DNA of 64,000 nucleotides from Brachynemurus nebulosus (GCA_035578155.1 JAPWDM010000014.1:12503501-12567500); one strand, 5' to 3'. Positions 10,499 through 22,741 are shown, counted from the stretch's first letter. The notes: generated from the sequence alone by a model not told the origin. A program made the numbers and translations.

Positions 10499-11196
10499 CG
10501 GCCGGTTTTACATTCATAATTTTAATGGTTCTTTAACTTAAAGCTACTTTTAATTTAAAGTCAACTTTATTGTTTGCACTGTTTTACAATGATCAGGTCT
10601 GCTTACTTTTGTTAAAGGTTTTTTAAGTGTTGCATGGATAAAACGAACTATGAATGATCGTAGCCAATTTTACATTTATAAGAAATAACTATAGAAACGA
10701 AAATTTCAATGTGTCTGAATTTCAAAAAAAACGTATTTCATTCATTTCGTTACTGCCAGTGAGATTGGAATAGAAAACTACATTATTTCTTTTTAAAAGA
10801 AATAATAAACGAAACTTATAAGTATCATAAACATAATGATCATAAAAAAATTGCTCAGCCAGTTTATCCCAAAAGAATGTTTGACGTAAATTCAAGACGT
10901 AAAAATAATCAAAAATATTATTGAAAATAAGCAAACATAAAATTATTTTATTTATTTAAAGTACGAATATCTTATTTAAAAATTATGCTTACAAACAAAA
11001 TTTAGTGATAATAATCAGCAATAACAGATGTGTTAAAGCCGACTTTAAATAGTAAAAGTACAGGTAATTCTTACTTAAGTTTAAAGTCGACTTTTACACT
11101 AACGGGGCTTTAAATTTTATTGTAAAACCGTACCAAAAATAAAACATCTGTCTTTAGTGTTAAAGTCGGCTTTAAATGTGAATGTAAAACCGGCCG
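10499..11196. mobile_element. PIF/Harbinger-like MITE (TTA duplication)
   Basis: The left end is CGGCCGGTTTTACATTCA. The right end reads TGAATGTAAAACCGGCCG, a perfect inverted repeat of about 18 bp. It is flanked by TTA at 10496-10498 and 11197-11199, the 3-bp duplication typical of PIF/Harbinger. Internal motifs such as TTTAAAGTCGACTTT and AAAGTCGGCTTTAAA recur near both ends. There is no convincing coding sequence. A decayed relative lies at 33602-33733. Confidence 0.85.
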
Positions 11197-11577
11197 TTAG
11201 TACTTTCGGAAATTTTATCAAAATGTAAAAATTATAGAGTTATGGCGGACGAACGAACAGGCAGACAGGTGAATGGGATTAATGAAACCGTATAGTTTCG
11301 AGATGTTTCTTTGAAATCCAAAAAGTGATACACCAGTATATTAATGCCAAATTTGTCCACAAGAGAAGCAAAATTCTTAGTAAAGTTGTATCCTTTATCC
11401 TAGTATCCTAGTCCTGTGTCCTCAACCGTTATATTTTGTAGAACTCCTTCTATTATAAATAATACCAGCGCAGCGATTAAAAAAAACAGCTAAGTCCATT
11501 TTTGTTGTTTAGTGTAACTTGAATTAAGAAACTTATGATTCATCTTAACAGTAACCAGCATCCCTCGCTTGGCAATA
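11197..11577. other. No gene seen
   Basis: Continuation of the dispersed repeat interrupted at 10499, then unassigned AT-rich DNA. Confidence 0.4.
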
Positions 11578-11585
11578 CCAATAGC

Positions 11586-11906
11586 CAGGGTCAGTGAAAG
11601 GGTAAGGCAGGTGAGGCAATTGCCCGGGGTCCGGCGAAAATGGGAAGAGATTTCCTGGTTCCCAAAAAGGGGACCTGAAAGGTTTTCGAAGGATACCCGG
11701 AGGGCCCGGTAAAAGGCCGACAAGGTTGTTTTATTGTTCGTCAATCGTATTTTGGGGAAATTGAGAGCCCGAGAATAGGACGATTTTTTTTTTTGCCCGC
11801 CGAGCTATTTTTAGAATTTTTAGGGATAAAAATGGAAAAATGTCATGAAGTATAGAGCCTAATATCTCGTCTGTTCGAGGACCCGACATCGCTCTCGCCG
11901 GCCCTG
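11586..11906. mobile_element. Short GC-rich hAT MITE
   Basis: 321 bp. The left end is CAGGGTCAGTGAAAGGG and the right end, reverse-complemented, is CAGGGCCGGCGAGAGCG. The flanks CCAATAGC (11578-11585) and CCAGTAGA (11907-11914) agree at 6 of 8 positions, a decayed hAT duplication. The frames inside it on the minus strand are not genes. Confidence 0.65.
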
Positions 11907-11914
11907 CCAGTAGA

Positions 11915-13247
11915 AAAAGAAAGAAAAATTGTTAAATCATTGTTATTTGGTACGCGTACACTCTCTAAACGATTTCTTTGTTCAAAGAATAAAAACTTTT
12001 TTAATTTTTTTTTTTTTTTATTTGAATCATCGAAAATATTTTTTTGGTTCAAAGAAATATTTTTTTGACTACTGAAAAAAATTTTTGTTACAAAAAATAT
12101 TTTCTTTGACTAAAAAAAATAATTTTTGATTTAAAGAAAAAAAATCAAAGTCATTTTTAATCATTGAAGAAAGAAATCGTTTTGAGTGTGTTGAATTTGA
12201 ATTATTTATCTTTTACTTTAACAGTAACATTCAAGAGTGCAAAAGTGACACTAATGAGCATGTTTCCCGTAAATATATTTTGTGTTTCTTAAGCCTTATT
12301 TTCTGTGCAAACAATCCTATTAAAGTAATTGTTCTCCGATTTTACAAGAAAATAATTTTTAAATTAACAAAGCATAATTTAGTCTCAATAATTTCTTTTT
12401 CACATTTTCTCACATACAAATCTTCAATATCAGAATAAATCTTAGCGTCTCAAAAACAACGTACAACAACATTTCCGTTAATTACACACGAATGACTTTA
12501 ACGAAATGGAACTTTTACGAAAATCATTAAAAAATAATTTATTGCGATTCACGAAAATAATTTACAAGAATATGCCAGGGACGGAAAAGTGAAAATGTTC
12601 GGAAATAAATTAATTAAATATAAAACGGAATGCAAGTGAAAAAGAAATAAAATAATTAATAAACAGAACATGGAGCCGTTATCTACATTTTCAAGACGTA
12701 TTTATTAATCAAAATAATTTATTTCAACATTTCTCACATTTTTATTTATTGTCCAGAGAAAAACTTTTTCCCCGTTAAGTCGACCGAGAGTCTTTTAATA
12801 ATCACATATTATAAAATTTTTTAATAATAAAACAAGAAACTTTATGATATAAATCTTTTTTTTTACTCCTTTCTGGTCGTCCGCCAATTTATAAAGGGCA
12901 TATCATTATTAATTATATTGTACTAAAATTTGTAAAAGCGGGTTGTTTCCCAGAAAACCATATAAATATTTTAATAGCAACAAAGGCTTTTGTTAAAATA
13001 ACTCATTTTAAATTTTAATTTTCCAGATAAAACTGCTGTTGTAATTTTCCATTGAAAACTCTATTTCACAAAAATATGTTTATTGTTGTAAATGTGCAAG
13101 TACTAGAATCAAAAAAGGTAACCGCTTTTTTTGGAAAAATATTTAAACTATTTAAAAAAATATTAAATTAATATTCTGATGTGTTACATCTTTCGTTTTT
13201 ATTTACATTTTCCTGTTAATGTGAATGGAGTTTACCTTTAGTAGGCA
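11915..13247. other. AT-rich gene-free DNA
   Basis: Poly(A/T) runs and unassigned AT-rich DNA. No inverted-repeat element with duplication, RNA gene or credible frame seen. Confidence 0.45.
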
Positions 13248-13255
13248 GCGTTTTT

Positions 13256-13437
13256 CAGGGCCTAACCTACAATTATTATGAGGGGGGGGGGGCAAACTTT
13301 GTTGTTGGCGCCCTCCCCAAGGAAAATTTAAATTTCAAAATTCAGAAATTTAAAAATCGTGGCGAGCACTTTTGCCGCCCCTAACACCTGCAGGGGGGTG
13401 GGCACATGCCCCGGCTGCCCGCCTAAATCCGGCTCTG
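13256..13437. mobile_element. 182-bp hAT MITE
   Basis: The left end is CAGGGCCTAACCTACAA and the right end, reverse-complemented, is CAGAGCCGGATTTAGGC. The 8-bp duplication GCGTTTTT is exact at 13248-13255 and 13438-13445. It contains an 11-base G run at 13282-13292. Confidence 0.9.
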
Positions 13438-13445
13438 GCGTTTTT

Positions 13446-13881
13446 TAAGGGTCTCAATAAAATTTCCTTAATTCGGGCTTGTGTCAACCCAAGTACAAAT
13501 AGTTTTAAAATTCATCATTTTTTCTTCATATCTCACTGATTATTGCGAAGAAAACTAATGTGAACGCACTTTTTCATCAACTATTTTTTAAGCCACACCT
13601 AACTGACAGATTCCAATATATCGGTTTATATTTACGCTTATAGGATGGAGAAAACTTCATCGTAATAGATCCAAAGATGTGGAAACTGAAACTGGAGGGG
13701 TGGAAGGATTTCATTAGAAATTAGGTAAAATGTTCCATCCTTTTGACTATAGAGAATCCCCTCAAAAAGTATAACCACCAGTTTAGATTCAACAATAAGT
13801 TTGTGCCGAAATGACTTCGTATAAAAAATCACAGAATAAGATGTAAATCATCAGCGTGTAATTAAGTTTTATATATACCTA
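13446..13881. other. No gene seen
   Basis: A phrase near 13668, ATAGATCCAAAGATGTGG, also occurs near 42899, suggesting a small dispersed repeat of unknown type. Confidence 0.4.
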
Positions 13882-14096
13882 CACTACCGTCCAAAAGTTT
13901 GGAAGCAAACATATTTTTGCAGATTACTAAATTTATTTTCCAGACATTTGGATAAATTATCCTATAATTAAAATAAATTAGTTCCTATCACAATAACAAC
14001 TAAAAATTTTAAAAGCTTTTACATCTTTTGTCGGTAGTCTCTCGTATGGTAGTTTTTGATCAGCGCACATGTTTAACAGGCAACTGTTCTCTTATA

Positions 14097-15722
14097 GGGT
14101 AAACATGCCAGTGAATGAACAGTTAAGGCCATAAAAATATTTGTTTGTGAATATACTATCAAACTGCAACATATCTTGAACTGTAGGTAAGAATATGTAG
14201 ATTAGTTTAGAAATAATTTATCCAGTTAATAAGTTTAAAATTTAATTTTTTTTTTAAATAATAAAGTAAGGAGCTGTGAAAACCAAGTGAATGAACAGTG
14301 AAAGCTAAGTAATGAACATAAATATTCCAATGAATGAACAACATTTTTTATTGAAATTTTTTTATACATATAAATAGATGTTCCCTGTTTACGGTACTTG
14401 ATACTGATTATAGGTACATGATACATTGATCCTAAAGATGAAGAAGAAGCAGTGCAAGCAATTTCGGGATTTTCTATAATTTCCTTAATTTGATTTCGAC
14501 AACACCAAAACTTGTTTCCTTTTTCTGGCCATTTCCCACCTAAGCCACTCATGAACATTGTAGATACTTCATATTTTTTATTTCTTTTGTTTGTTACTAT
14601 CCCCGAAAAGTATTCTCCCGCGTAATTTACAATAACGTGACTTTCATTGATCTTTATTTGATTCAAAATGACATTGGCAGTACCTATTATTTTCGTCCTC
14701 TGAACTGTAACCTAAATAACTGGAAGAGCTTTCAGAGTCATGAAGGAAGGGAAGATAGCATCAACGTCAGTATCGTTTTCTTTCTCTGTTTCAATTTTAT
14801 TTTTGAACTTTTTAGGCTCAATTTTTTGTGTTCTGTTTTTGGCATTTCTCTCTTCAGTTCTTTTTCTTTTCAGTTCTTCTTTTCTTTCTTTTTCTGCTCT
14901 TTCTGCTTCGTTGAACTCCCACCATTTTTTAGATGTCACAGCAAATAGTAATTTTCTCTTTTTTCTTTTGTCTTGTTGTTTATTTCCCCTGATAACTGGT
15001 CAGTGCAAGTGTTTATGCCAAACATCCTCTGGCATTTTATTCGAAACACGAGATGGTGTTGGAGGTGCTATCGAATCCAGATAGGACGATTTCATGATAA
15101 AATATACCACCTGTTCATTTACTAAGTACATTAAATATTATGTTTTCCAATAAATGAACACCCGAGCTCACTTACTGAGCAGAGGATCTTTTTAAAAAAT
15201 CCGCTTAACCTTCCATGCATAAAACTCGATAAAGTTTTAGGAGAGCACATATTCGATGTTTTTGGTTGCATTATGACTTAGCCCCAATGAATGAACAACT
15301 GTTTATTCACTGGACTTTATGATAAATTCTCCAACCAGGAAGTAAACACCCCCCTAACTTCAAAATCCAATTGTTAAAAAAAACTCCAAATCAAATAAAC
15401 ACTTATTAAAAATCATATAAAACAATCCGAATCAATCCTTTTTGATCCGAAAACAATCAAAATTTGTATTTATGTAATCAAACATATAAGTAAAAAGTAG
15501 CTTTCCTTATAATTTTTGCGAAAAAATCGATTATACACGTGCTTGAAATAATTTCACCGTATTTTAATTTTTTTCTTATGGAAGTGTGAGAATCAATTAA
15601 CTGAATTCTGATTGTTAATGAAGCAAGGAATACACTGATGCCAATTTAAAAAAGGGCCGGATTATTAACACCTAGTTTTTTGAAATTCAACTTCCATTGT
15701 TCATTCACTGGCATGTTTACCC
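14097..15722 (-). mobile_element. TA-flanked element, probably pogo-type, nested
   Basis: The left end is GGGTAAACATGCCAGTGAAT followed by GAACA. The right end is its reverse complement, over at least 25 bp with about one mismatch. Flanking TA on both sides points to the Tc1/mariner/pogo superfamily. The motif AATGAATGAACA recurs subterminally near 14280, 14330, 15150 and 15287 and is probably a transposase-binding repeat. A minus-strand coding fossil lies inside. It inserted into the Tc1-like element at 13882-16208, so it is the younger of the two. Confidence 0.8.
14235..14939 (-). pseudogene. Broken coding fossil in nested TA element
   Basis: Read on the minus strand, the upstream part (14712-14939) is a charged helical stretch (KKWWEFNEAERAEKERKEEL, then Lys/Arg/Glu-rich), followed by a serine- and acid-rich linker in a shifted frame. 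The downstream part (14235-14666) contains VIVNYAGEYFSGIV, then Y-E-V-S-T-M and KWPEKGNKFWCCRNQI. The block 'Y-x-G-E-Y-F-x-G-I-V ... V-S-T-M ... K-W-P-E-K ... W' resembles a small beta domain I associate with transposon-derived insect proteins, but I cannot name its family. At least one frameshift and a stop separate the parts, so it is a pseudogene. Confidence 0.55.
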
Positions 15723-16208
15723 TAGTAGCTGCGTAGCTGGTAAAAAATCGTTCTCCACCTAGTGCAGTACATCTCTGAACATTCTTAAAAGACGAATGGG
15801 AAAACTGGAAAAAGAATATTTTAATAAACTTCTAAACAGGATATCTACAACTTGTGAACAAGTCATCAAGAAAAAAAGTGATTACTTTGATGAAACCACA
15901 ATTTATTATTTAAGCCATAAATTTGTTTTTTGTAGCAATACTGGTATAATTAAATATGATTAATATCCACAAAAACTACAAAAAATGTAAATACATAACA
16001 AAACATGTCTCTACCACAAACGTAAATTTAAATCCTATGCTGTGTATATGACCACGCAGTCGAAAACACAGCTTAAAATAGTAAAAAAAAATATGATTAA
16101 CATGTCCAAATAATATTCATATTTTACACCAAATAAGTGTGATTAATGTCTATCCACTGACGGTTTTAATGAACTTTCTTAATGCTTCCAAACTTTCGGA
16201 CGGTGGTG

Positions 16209-16858
16209 TATAAATATAATAGAAATTTTGGGTATAATTAATTTGCAAACAATAAAAACTGTGAATAAAATTAAAAATGTAAATAATTCATGTTTTACAT
16301 TTTAGTTAATTAAAAATTTAATTAAATATTAAATTATTTAACGATTTAACAGTCATTTTGAAATTAATTAACTCTTAAATAGTCATTAATTTTAATAAAC
16401 GTGATCCAGTAGGTATCTAGTTTGTTACCCGCCTAAGGATTATTACGAATAATATTCATATCCTTTCATTTCATAAACTTTTACTAATTCTCTTTACCTG
16501 TATTTACCCACTTCCTGGTAATTATGTTAAAATGTTAAGATGTTAAGAATAAAACATTCATTAAAAAAAATTATTCACCAAAATTACCTTAATTGTTTTT
16601 TTTTTCTTTGAATCGAAACAGGGTGGGCTTAAATACCACGAAAATCCAAGCAAGCTTACTTGAATAAAGAGAAAAAAATTAGTTAACACAGGAGTTCCCA
16701 AAATGTGGGTTGCGAAAAAACGTGAAGTACGCCAGCAAAAATTCTGATAAATGTATCGCATGAAAAAGCAGTCACAATACAAATAAATACAATTATTCAG
16801 TCACATATTATTTATTTATACAAACTAATTTTTTATATACATTTTTGTTCTAATTGTA
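16209..16858. other. AT-rich DNA, possible old hAT end
   Basis: Mostly AT-rich. Near 16688 the phrase CAGGAGTTCCCAAAATGTGG resembles a hAT end. A possible partner end (GGGGGTCGCGATAAG) lies near 17935, with the two hAT copies at 16871-17779 between them, but no duplication was found. Confidence 0.35.
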
Positions 16859-16870
16859 CCATATGACTAG

Positions 16871-17343
16871 TAGTGATGTCGGGCTGAGAAGCAGTTAATC
16901 GATTAATCGACTAAAATTGTTTTTCAGATAAAATTAGTCATTAGTCGAAAATATCGAGCACCGAGTAATCGAGTAATCGACTAAATTTTTAGTCGAGTTC
17001 ATGGTAAGATAACCTATGTAACTCTTTCAAAAACGAAGTTTTTTTCGAATTTAATTATGGACTTTTAATATTTTTCTTTTAAGAAAAAGAAAGGTGAAAT
17101 ATCACAATATATTAATCACATAAAAGTGAAATATCATACAGATAGATAATATTTTAGTTTCCATTTTTTGAAGTCCAATAAATAATACAGAAAAATTGTT
17201 AAATTAATCGTTTTTAATCACTTGAAAAAAATTAATCATTTTAATCATTTAATCGAAGGTAAAATAGTCGACTAAAATATGACTAAATTTAAACAAAAAT
17301 AGTCGACTAAACCGACTAATCGATTAATCATCCAACATCACTA
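16871..17343. mobile_element. hAT MITE, copy A (ATTAATCGA repeats)
   Basis: 473 bp. It starts TAGTGATGTCGGGC and ends CCAACATCACTA. An exact ATGACTAG duplication lies at 16863-16870 and 17344-17351. Subterminal regions are dense in TTAATCGATTAATCGACTA motifs. No coding sequence. It inserted across the left border of copy B, which lies immediately downstream in opposite orientation. Confidence 0.88.
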
Positions 17344-17347
17344 ATGA

Positions 17348-17779
17348 CTAGTGAGGTCGGACAATTAATCGATTAATGGGTTTAGTCGACTATCTTAGAT
17401 TTGACTAAATGACTAAAATGATTTTTTTATATAATTAAAACGACTAATTTATTAATTTTTATGTAGGTATTATTTATTGGACTTCAAAAAATGAAAACTA
17501 AAAGATTATCTATTTGAATGATTTTTCTCTTTCACATTACCTTACGATATGCGATATCTTCCTCTTTCTTAAAAATATATTAAACGTCGATAATTAAATT
17601 TAAAAAAAAAACCACGTTTTTGAAAGAGTTACTTAGGTTACTCTATTAATCTATTCGACTAAAAATTTAGTCGATTAGTCGATTACTGTATGTTCGATAT
17701 TTTCAACTAATGACTAATTTTGTCCGAAAAATAACTTTAGTCGATTAATCGACTATCTGCTTGTCGGTTCGACATCACT
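17348..17779. mobile_element. hAT MITE, copy B, inverted relative to A
   Basis: It ends TTCGACATCACT and carries the same ATTAATCGACTA-type subterminal repeats as copy A, in reverse. Its own duplication, CCATATGA, is at 16859-16866 (now separated by copy A) and 17780-17787. Copy B is therefore older, and copy A landed on its border. Confidence 0.82.
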
Positions 17780-17787
17780 CCATATGA

Positions 17788-19225
17788 AATAATTATCCTT
17801 TGTTAAGTGATGGAAAAGATGTAACTTTAACTAAGGTTTTGGAAAACTCAGACGTTAGTCACAAAAGTGTAGTAAAATAAATTAATGCTAGAGTACTAGA
17901 TTATCAATTTTTTATTCAGTTTTTATTATCAGGGGGTCGCGATAAGTTAATAACGGCGCGGCTTTAATAATGAATCAGAACTAGGGCTGCCATCATTAAA
18001 AACATTACACCAGGATTCTGAGTCCAAAAATCCCGGATTTACACATGAAACTCGGCCATTTTTCAAATAACATTTTTTTTGTTAATAACAGAGATGACAA
18101 ATTTATAAGGATTTCATTGCTGTACTATAAAATTCTAGAAAAAAAAATTCATAAAATTAGGATTATCTTAAAAAAAATTACCTTTCATACATTAAATTGT
18201 TCACCTTTGGGGCGCCACAATTAGATATGTGACGTTTTTTTTCACTCGTCTTTTGAGAGGAAAAAAATTTTTTTATAAGGGCGCCATTTTTTGACCCTAC
18301 CCCGGACGCCACTCAGGCTAGGTGCGGCCTTGACTGGAGGTTCATATTGAATATGAAGGAATTAGAAAAACTCGCGACAGAACTCGATATGATATGTCAC
18401 TCATTCGAAAAAAGTAGCTAAACTCGAAAATTATTTCTTTCTCATTTTTTTATTCTTGAAATTATTTATAATCTTTTTTAGTTGAAAAAATAAATTATTA
18501 CATATACTTGACCCATAAGATGAGTTTTGCGGCCACAATTGCTTCGAAATCCTCGATTCTCAAAATACTTCCAAAGCAACAAAAATAACAGTACTGAGCT
18601 TCAATATTCCACTAATACTTAAGCATTTTAAAACCGACCCTGACCCTCAAAATTTATTAAAATAATAAAAAAAAAATATTCATAAAAAAAATTAGACAAG
18701 CTTTGTATAAAATTTTACTGACAAGGAGGCTACAAGGTAAAATACGCCCATAACGGTTAATTAATATGATATCTTGTTTCCATTGCAACCATTGTAGGCC
18801 GTTGAGAGTAGATTATAATTAAAAATGTACTCCATTACACATAAAAATTTATGTTAACACTAAAAAATTACCAACAACTCAACCATAATGTTTCCCAACG
18901 CTACAATTTCTTTTTCTTTTTTAACAATAAAATTTTCACATCAGTTGAAATAAAAATTTCCGGGGAATAGTTTTCTTGTAATTATTTTTAGTTTAACGAC
19001 TCACATTACTTTGAAATTTTTTTTCCTTTCTTTTTCATTGACTTAAATTATGTATTAGTATCACTAGAATGATATGATATAAGAAATATTGTGAATATCG
19101 TTTTGAACCCGATTTCTGAAACGAATTCGAGAGTCTGAAAATGTTCGAAACGCCACTCCGTTACCCGTGATATTTTGAAGTCTCTTATCTCGGTCGACAA
19201 CTTTTTTTCATTACAGGTGAGTTAT
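17788..19225. other. Gene-free DNA, possible GC-rich MITE fragment
   Basis: A patch at about 18210-18335 with GGGGCGCCACAATTAG and GGACGCCACTCAGGC resembles short GC-rich hAT-like MITEs, but ends and duplication could not be set. The rest is AT-rich without genes. Confidence 0.4.
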
Positions 19226-19233
19226 ATTTCCAT

Positions 19234-20870
19234 CAGAGTTGTCCAATGTGATGTAAAAAACCAGTTTTTTACATTTTTACGTAAAAAATTGTAAAATATG
19301 TAAAAAACTGTAAAGAACCGTAAAAAATTGTAGAAAATTGTAAAAAATGTAAAATACTTAAATCATTTGTTATTTCACTGACAAACAATATTTATCTTGA
19401 CCGCAGGCCCGGATCTAAGGGGGAGCAAACCGGGGCCCCTGCCCCGGGCGGAAGTTTTAGGGGGCGCCAAAATCATAACGAGTCGGTCTATATCAAATGG
19501 TCCAAAAAAAAGTTGGTTGCTCGATCATTTTAGAAAAAATGAATATTCTCCCAGTTGTTTCTATTGTAACTGAGGTATTAAGGACAATTCTATAAAAAAA
19601 ATTATCTTAATTCGTTTAAGTGTAGTGGCTAGTTTTGTATTCCAATTTGCGCTGATTGTTGTGTTAGCAGCCCTTTACGCCAGTACACATATTTCATAAA
19701 TCGTTCATCCTAAAAGGTTGAAATAAAAACAATTTTAATGGTACTAAATTTCCTTTTATTTTTTTTTTTAAGTTATGTCCATATTTGGCTTATTTTCGTC
19801 GATTCCATAAGAAAACTTCATCTCAAGTTTGATATCAAAATTTAGCAAAATTCACTTTTTGAATTTTTTTTTTATATACAAGGAGTGTTTCAAACAGCTT
19901 AGTATTATTTTTTTATGGAAATGGTTGTATATGGGTGTAATTACCCAAAAAAATTTCAATTGTGAAACTTGTATCCTTTAATTTTTACAAACTTCAAAAA
20001 ATTGACTTTTTTTCAAATTTTGAAACTTTTTTAGCCTCTATATCTCTGATGAGGCTGATGATAAAAATCGGAAATTTGCACAACGTGTTTTCGGAGTAGG
20101 TTTATTACAATAAAAAATCAACTTATATATTGATCCTTTGCAAAACCCTTAATTTTTACCATTGCCGCCATGGGAGAAATTGGAATTTTGTAAAGGACTT
20201 ATGAGTTTTTTAAAAATTTATCTCAAACACTGGTGAGAGGGGGCGCCAGTATCATGTTTCTGCCCCGGTTCTAAAAAATCGTAGATCCGGCGCTGCTTGA
20301 CCGTTATTACTTATTGTTTATAAGTTCACATAAAAAACCATGTAAACAAAATGTCGACAAAAAAAATTACTTTCTGCTGGTGGAAGGCCATCCGCAACTG
20401 ACTACAAAGCTTTAAATTTCTAAATTAACAAATTCAGTTTTGACAGATAAAAAAAACTACTATATGTTTATTTCTCTTTAAATTATAATAACAATAAAAT
20501 CACTGACGATAGTGATGATGAAGATGAGATGCCTTTAATAAAATTTAACTGAATAAATAAAAATCTTTTTAATATTGAATTCTTAAATAAACTATTCTAT
20601 GAAAACTAACCTTTCCTTTTCCTGTTTGTACTCATTTATATTTTTAGTTTTCAAATTAATTAATTATTAAGTTTTATTTTGCAAATATAGCAAATACTTC
20701 AATAGGAAATACATGGAATACCATCAATAACGCTTACATCTATTAAATACAAAAAATTAGTTTTTTACGTTTTTTACACATTTTTATCAAAACAAGTATA
20801 TGTAAATTACAGTTTTTTACATGTAAAAAACTGTGTAATTTACTTGAAGTAAATTACACGCACAACTCTG
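19234..20870. mobile_element. hAT element with GTAAAAAA subterminal repeats
   Basis: The left end is CAGAGTTGTCCAATGTG and the right end, reverse-complemented, is CAGAGTTGTGCGTGTAA. The duplication ATTTCCAT is exact at 19226-19233 and 20871-20878. Runs of TGTAAAAAACTG occur subterminally on both sides. It is interrupted by another hAT (19404-20295). No transposase frame survives. Confidence 0.9.
19404..20295. mobile_element. 892-bp hAT element nested in hAT
   Basis: The left end is CAGGCCCGGATCTAAG and the right end, reverse-complemented, is CAGCGCCGGATCTACG. The duplication CTTGACCG is exact at 19396-19403 and 20296-20303. Non-coding. The same family starts again at 63483 in the same orientation and runs off the window. 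Confidence 0.92.
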
Positions 20871-20878
20871 ATTTCCAT

Positions 20879-21844
20879 AAATGAGTCAGAGATGACGTTG
20901 AAACAAGCACATGTAAAAACATACAAGATGATAGACATGTTTTAAAACTTTGCACACGTTTCTCTCGAAACTATGTTTTCAAAAACAGTGGGCTTCAAAA
21001 TAATTTCAGCAATTTTCATACTGTTAATTTGAAATTTTACGTGTAGTTTCTTAGCTAGGTTATCTAGAGCGGTACACAGGAATTTTTTAAGATTGTTTAA
21101 CAAATAATTATTTTTATAAATAAATTAATTTCAATTTTTCCAAAATCAATATTTTTTTTATCTTCTAGCTACTTTTTGAAAATGGCTATGCTGCCCACCA
21201 TGAATCTCTTAGAAAGAAAGTGCCTGCGTTGGATTTGTACCCGTACAGCAATTTTCTTTTTTAAAAAAATATGCATTTTCAAAAAAGTTTTATATTGATA
21301 GCAATATTCATTACGGAGAAAAAATTTCTCCAATAAACCCTTTTTTTCCAGCATTTCAAAATGATGCAACAGCTTAAACAATAAAATTAATGTTACAGTT
21401 TCATAGTTAATTTATAAATTTTAAGAGGTTATTTGATTCTAATAGCTTTTAATAGTATAAAAGTATGTTGAGTGTTTTTGAAGTGTTTTAATTTCGATAG
21501 GTAAAAGTACTACAAATGGAAGTATACTTGTATAGCGGTAATTGATAGATTGATTTATAAAAGGCTTAAATTTGAGACAAATCGATACGGTGACCTAATT
21601 AATATCACAATATATAATAACGTAGAATAGTCTATTATAAAGAAATTAAGTTAATATTTGAATGCAACTTTATATACAGGGAAATCTTGAATTATGTCCT
21701 TGTTGTTTGATTATTTTCCTCAATCTTATAAAAGGAGGAAGAAAAGGGGCCCAGTGACTGGTCGTACATTGATACTAGTACTTGAGGATTGAAATTTTTC
21801 TGTAGTTTTTCTTCACAATTAAAGATCAATTTCGGCAAAGTTCT
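20879..21844. other. AT-rich gene-free DNA
   Basis: No terminal repeats or credible frames found. The short minus-strand frame at 21169-21381 shows no family resemblance. Confidence 0.4.
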
Positions 21845-21848
21845 TTAA

Positions 21849-22737
21849 GGGGGACCATTAGTGTGACCGTCTGAAAAAAAGATGATTTTTGGGAATTTTT
21901 TTACAGAAAACTACTATATGGAATGTTTCAATATTTTTAGGATATATTCGTTGATATATAATAAATTCATGATAAAATTTTTGGACCAAAGAACTAAAAA
22001 TTCAGTGAGTTATTCGAGATCTCCTAAGGCTCTAAAAAAAAAACTTCCCCCACTGCTGTAGTGATAGCGGCCTTCACACTTCCTGAAATTAAAAAAACCA
22101 AAAAGCCTATTAAACTAGAAGGTATGGCCCGTACCGTAAACCTCAATCGAAAAAAAAAGTTAAAAATTAACAAAAGAGCGGAGTGTTTAAAAAAAAATTT
22201 CAAATTTTGCGCGAAATTTTGATGGTTTTTGGCTTGCGAAAATTACATTTTTTATTCGATCGGAAAACTGGAGGTTCATGGAACGAAGAAATATATATAC
22301 AAGAGAAGCTGCAATAAGAATCAAATCGATCAAATGATTTGTCTTCGAGCTATAACTGCAACAAATTTGAAAAATGTAGTTTTTCGTAATTTTACCTTTT
22401 AGTTTTAATCATTTAAAATTTCACTAAAATTACTTACGATGTACTCACTATAAAGGTCATAGTAAAACTAGATAAGCCGTTTAAATGTATCAGGGTCTAG
22501 CCGCTCCACAACATGTGACTGGTATCCAGGTCCAGAAACTCCCGAACTATCAACCTTCACACATTTCTCAATACCTCAAAGTTAACAATGAAAATCAGAA
22601 TATCGGATGGCTGTAACTCAAAAACTATTTGAGATATGCAATTGAAATTTTAGTATGTTATTTTTAAAGGTATAGACTATCAAAACATGCAAACAAAATT
22701 TTCCAATTTTTTGAAAACGTCACACTAGCGGTCCCCG
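21849..22737. mobile_element. TTAA-flanked MITE, family 2, copy 1
   Basis: Starts GGGGGACCATTAGTGTGACC. The right end, reverse-complemented, is CGGGGACCGCTAGTGTGACG. It is flanked by TTAA at 21845-21848 and 22738-22741, the target duplication of the piggyBac superfamily. The 889-bp body is non-coding and is clearly homologous along its length to 26657-27469 in the same orientation. Confidence 0.88.
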
Positions 22738-22741
22738 TTAA

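Larger units (their letters stand above)
13882..16208. mobile_element. Tc1-like element split by a second transposon
   Basis: The left end is CACTACCGTCCAAAAGTTTG followed by GAAGCA. The right end, reverse-complemented, is CACCACCGTCCGAAAGTTTG followed by GAAGCA. Both are flanked by TA, the Tc1/mariner target. Removing the insertion at 14097-15722 leaves about 700 bp with no coding sequence, so this was a non-autonomous copy when it was hit. Confidence 0.85.

Noticed and set aside
14637..15084. Plus-strand frames rich in Phe and Ser (a possible membrane protein)
   Set aside because: They are antisense to the charged part of the minus-strand transposon fossil at 14235-14939.
16859..17787. One giant palindromic element
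   Set aside because: Two separate 8-bp duplications show two independent hAT insertions in opposite orientation.
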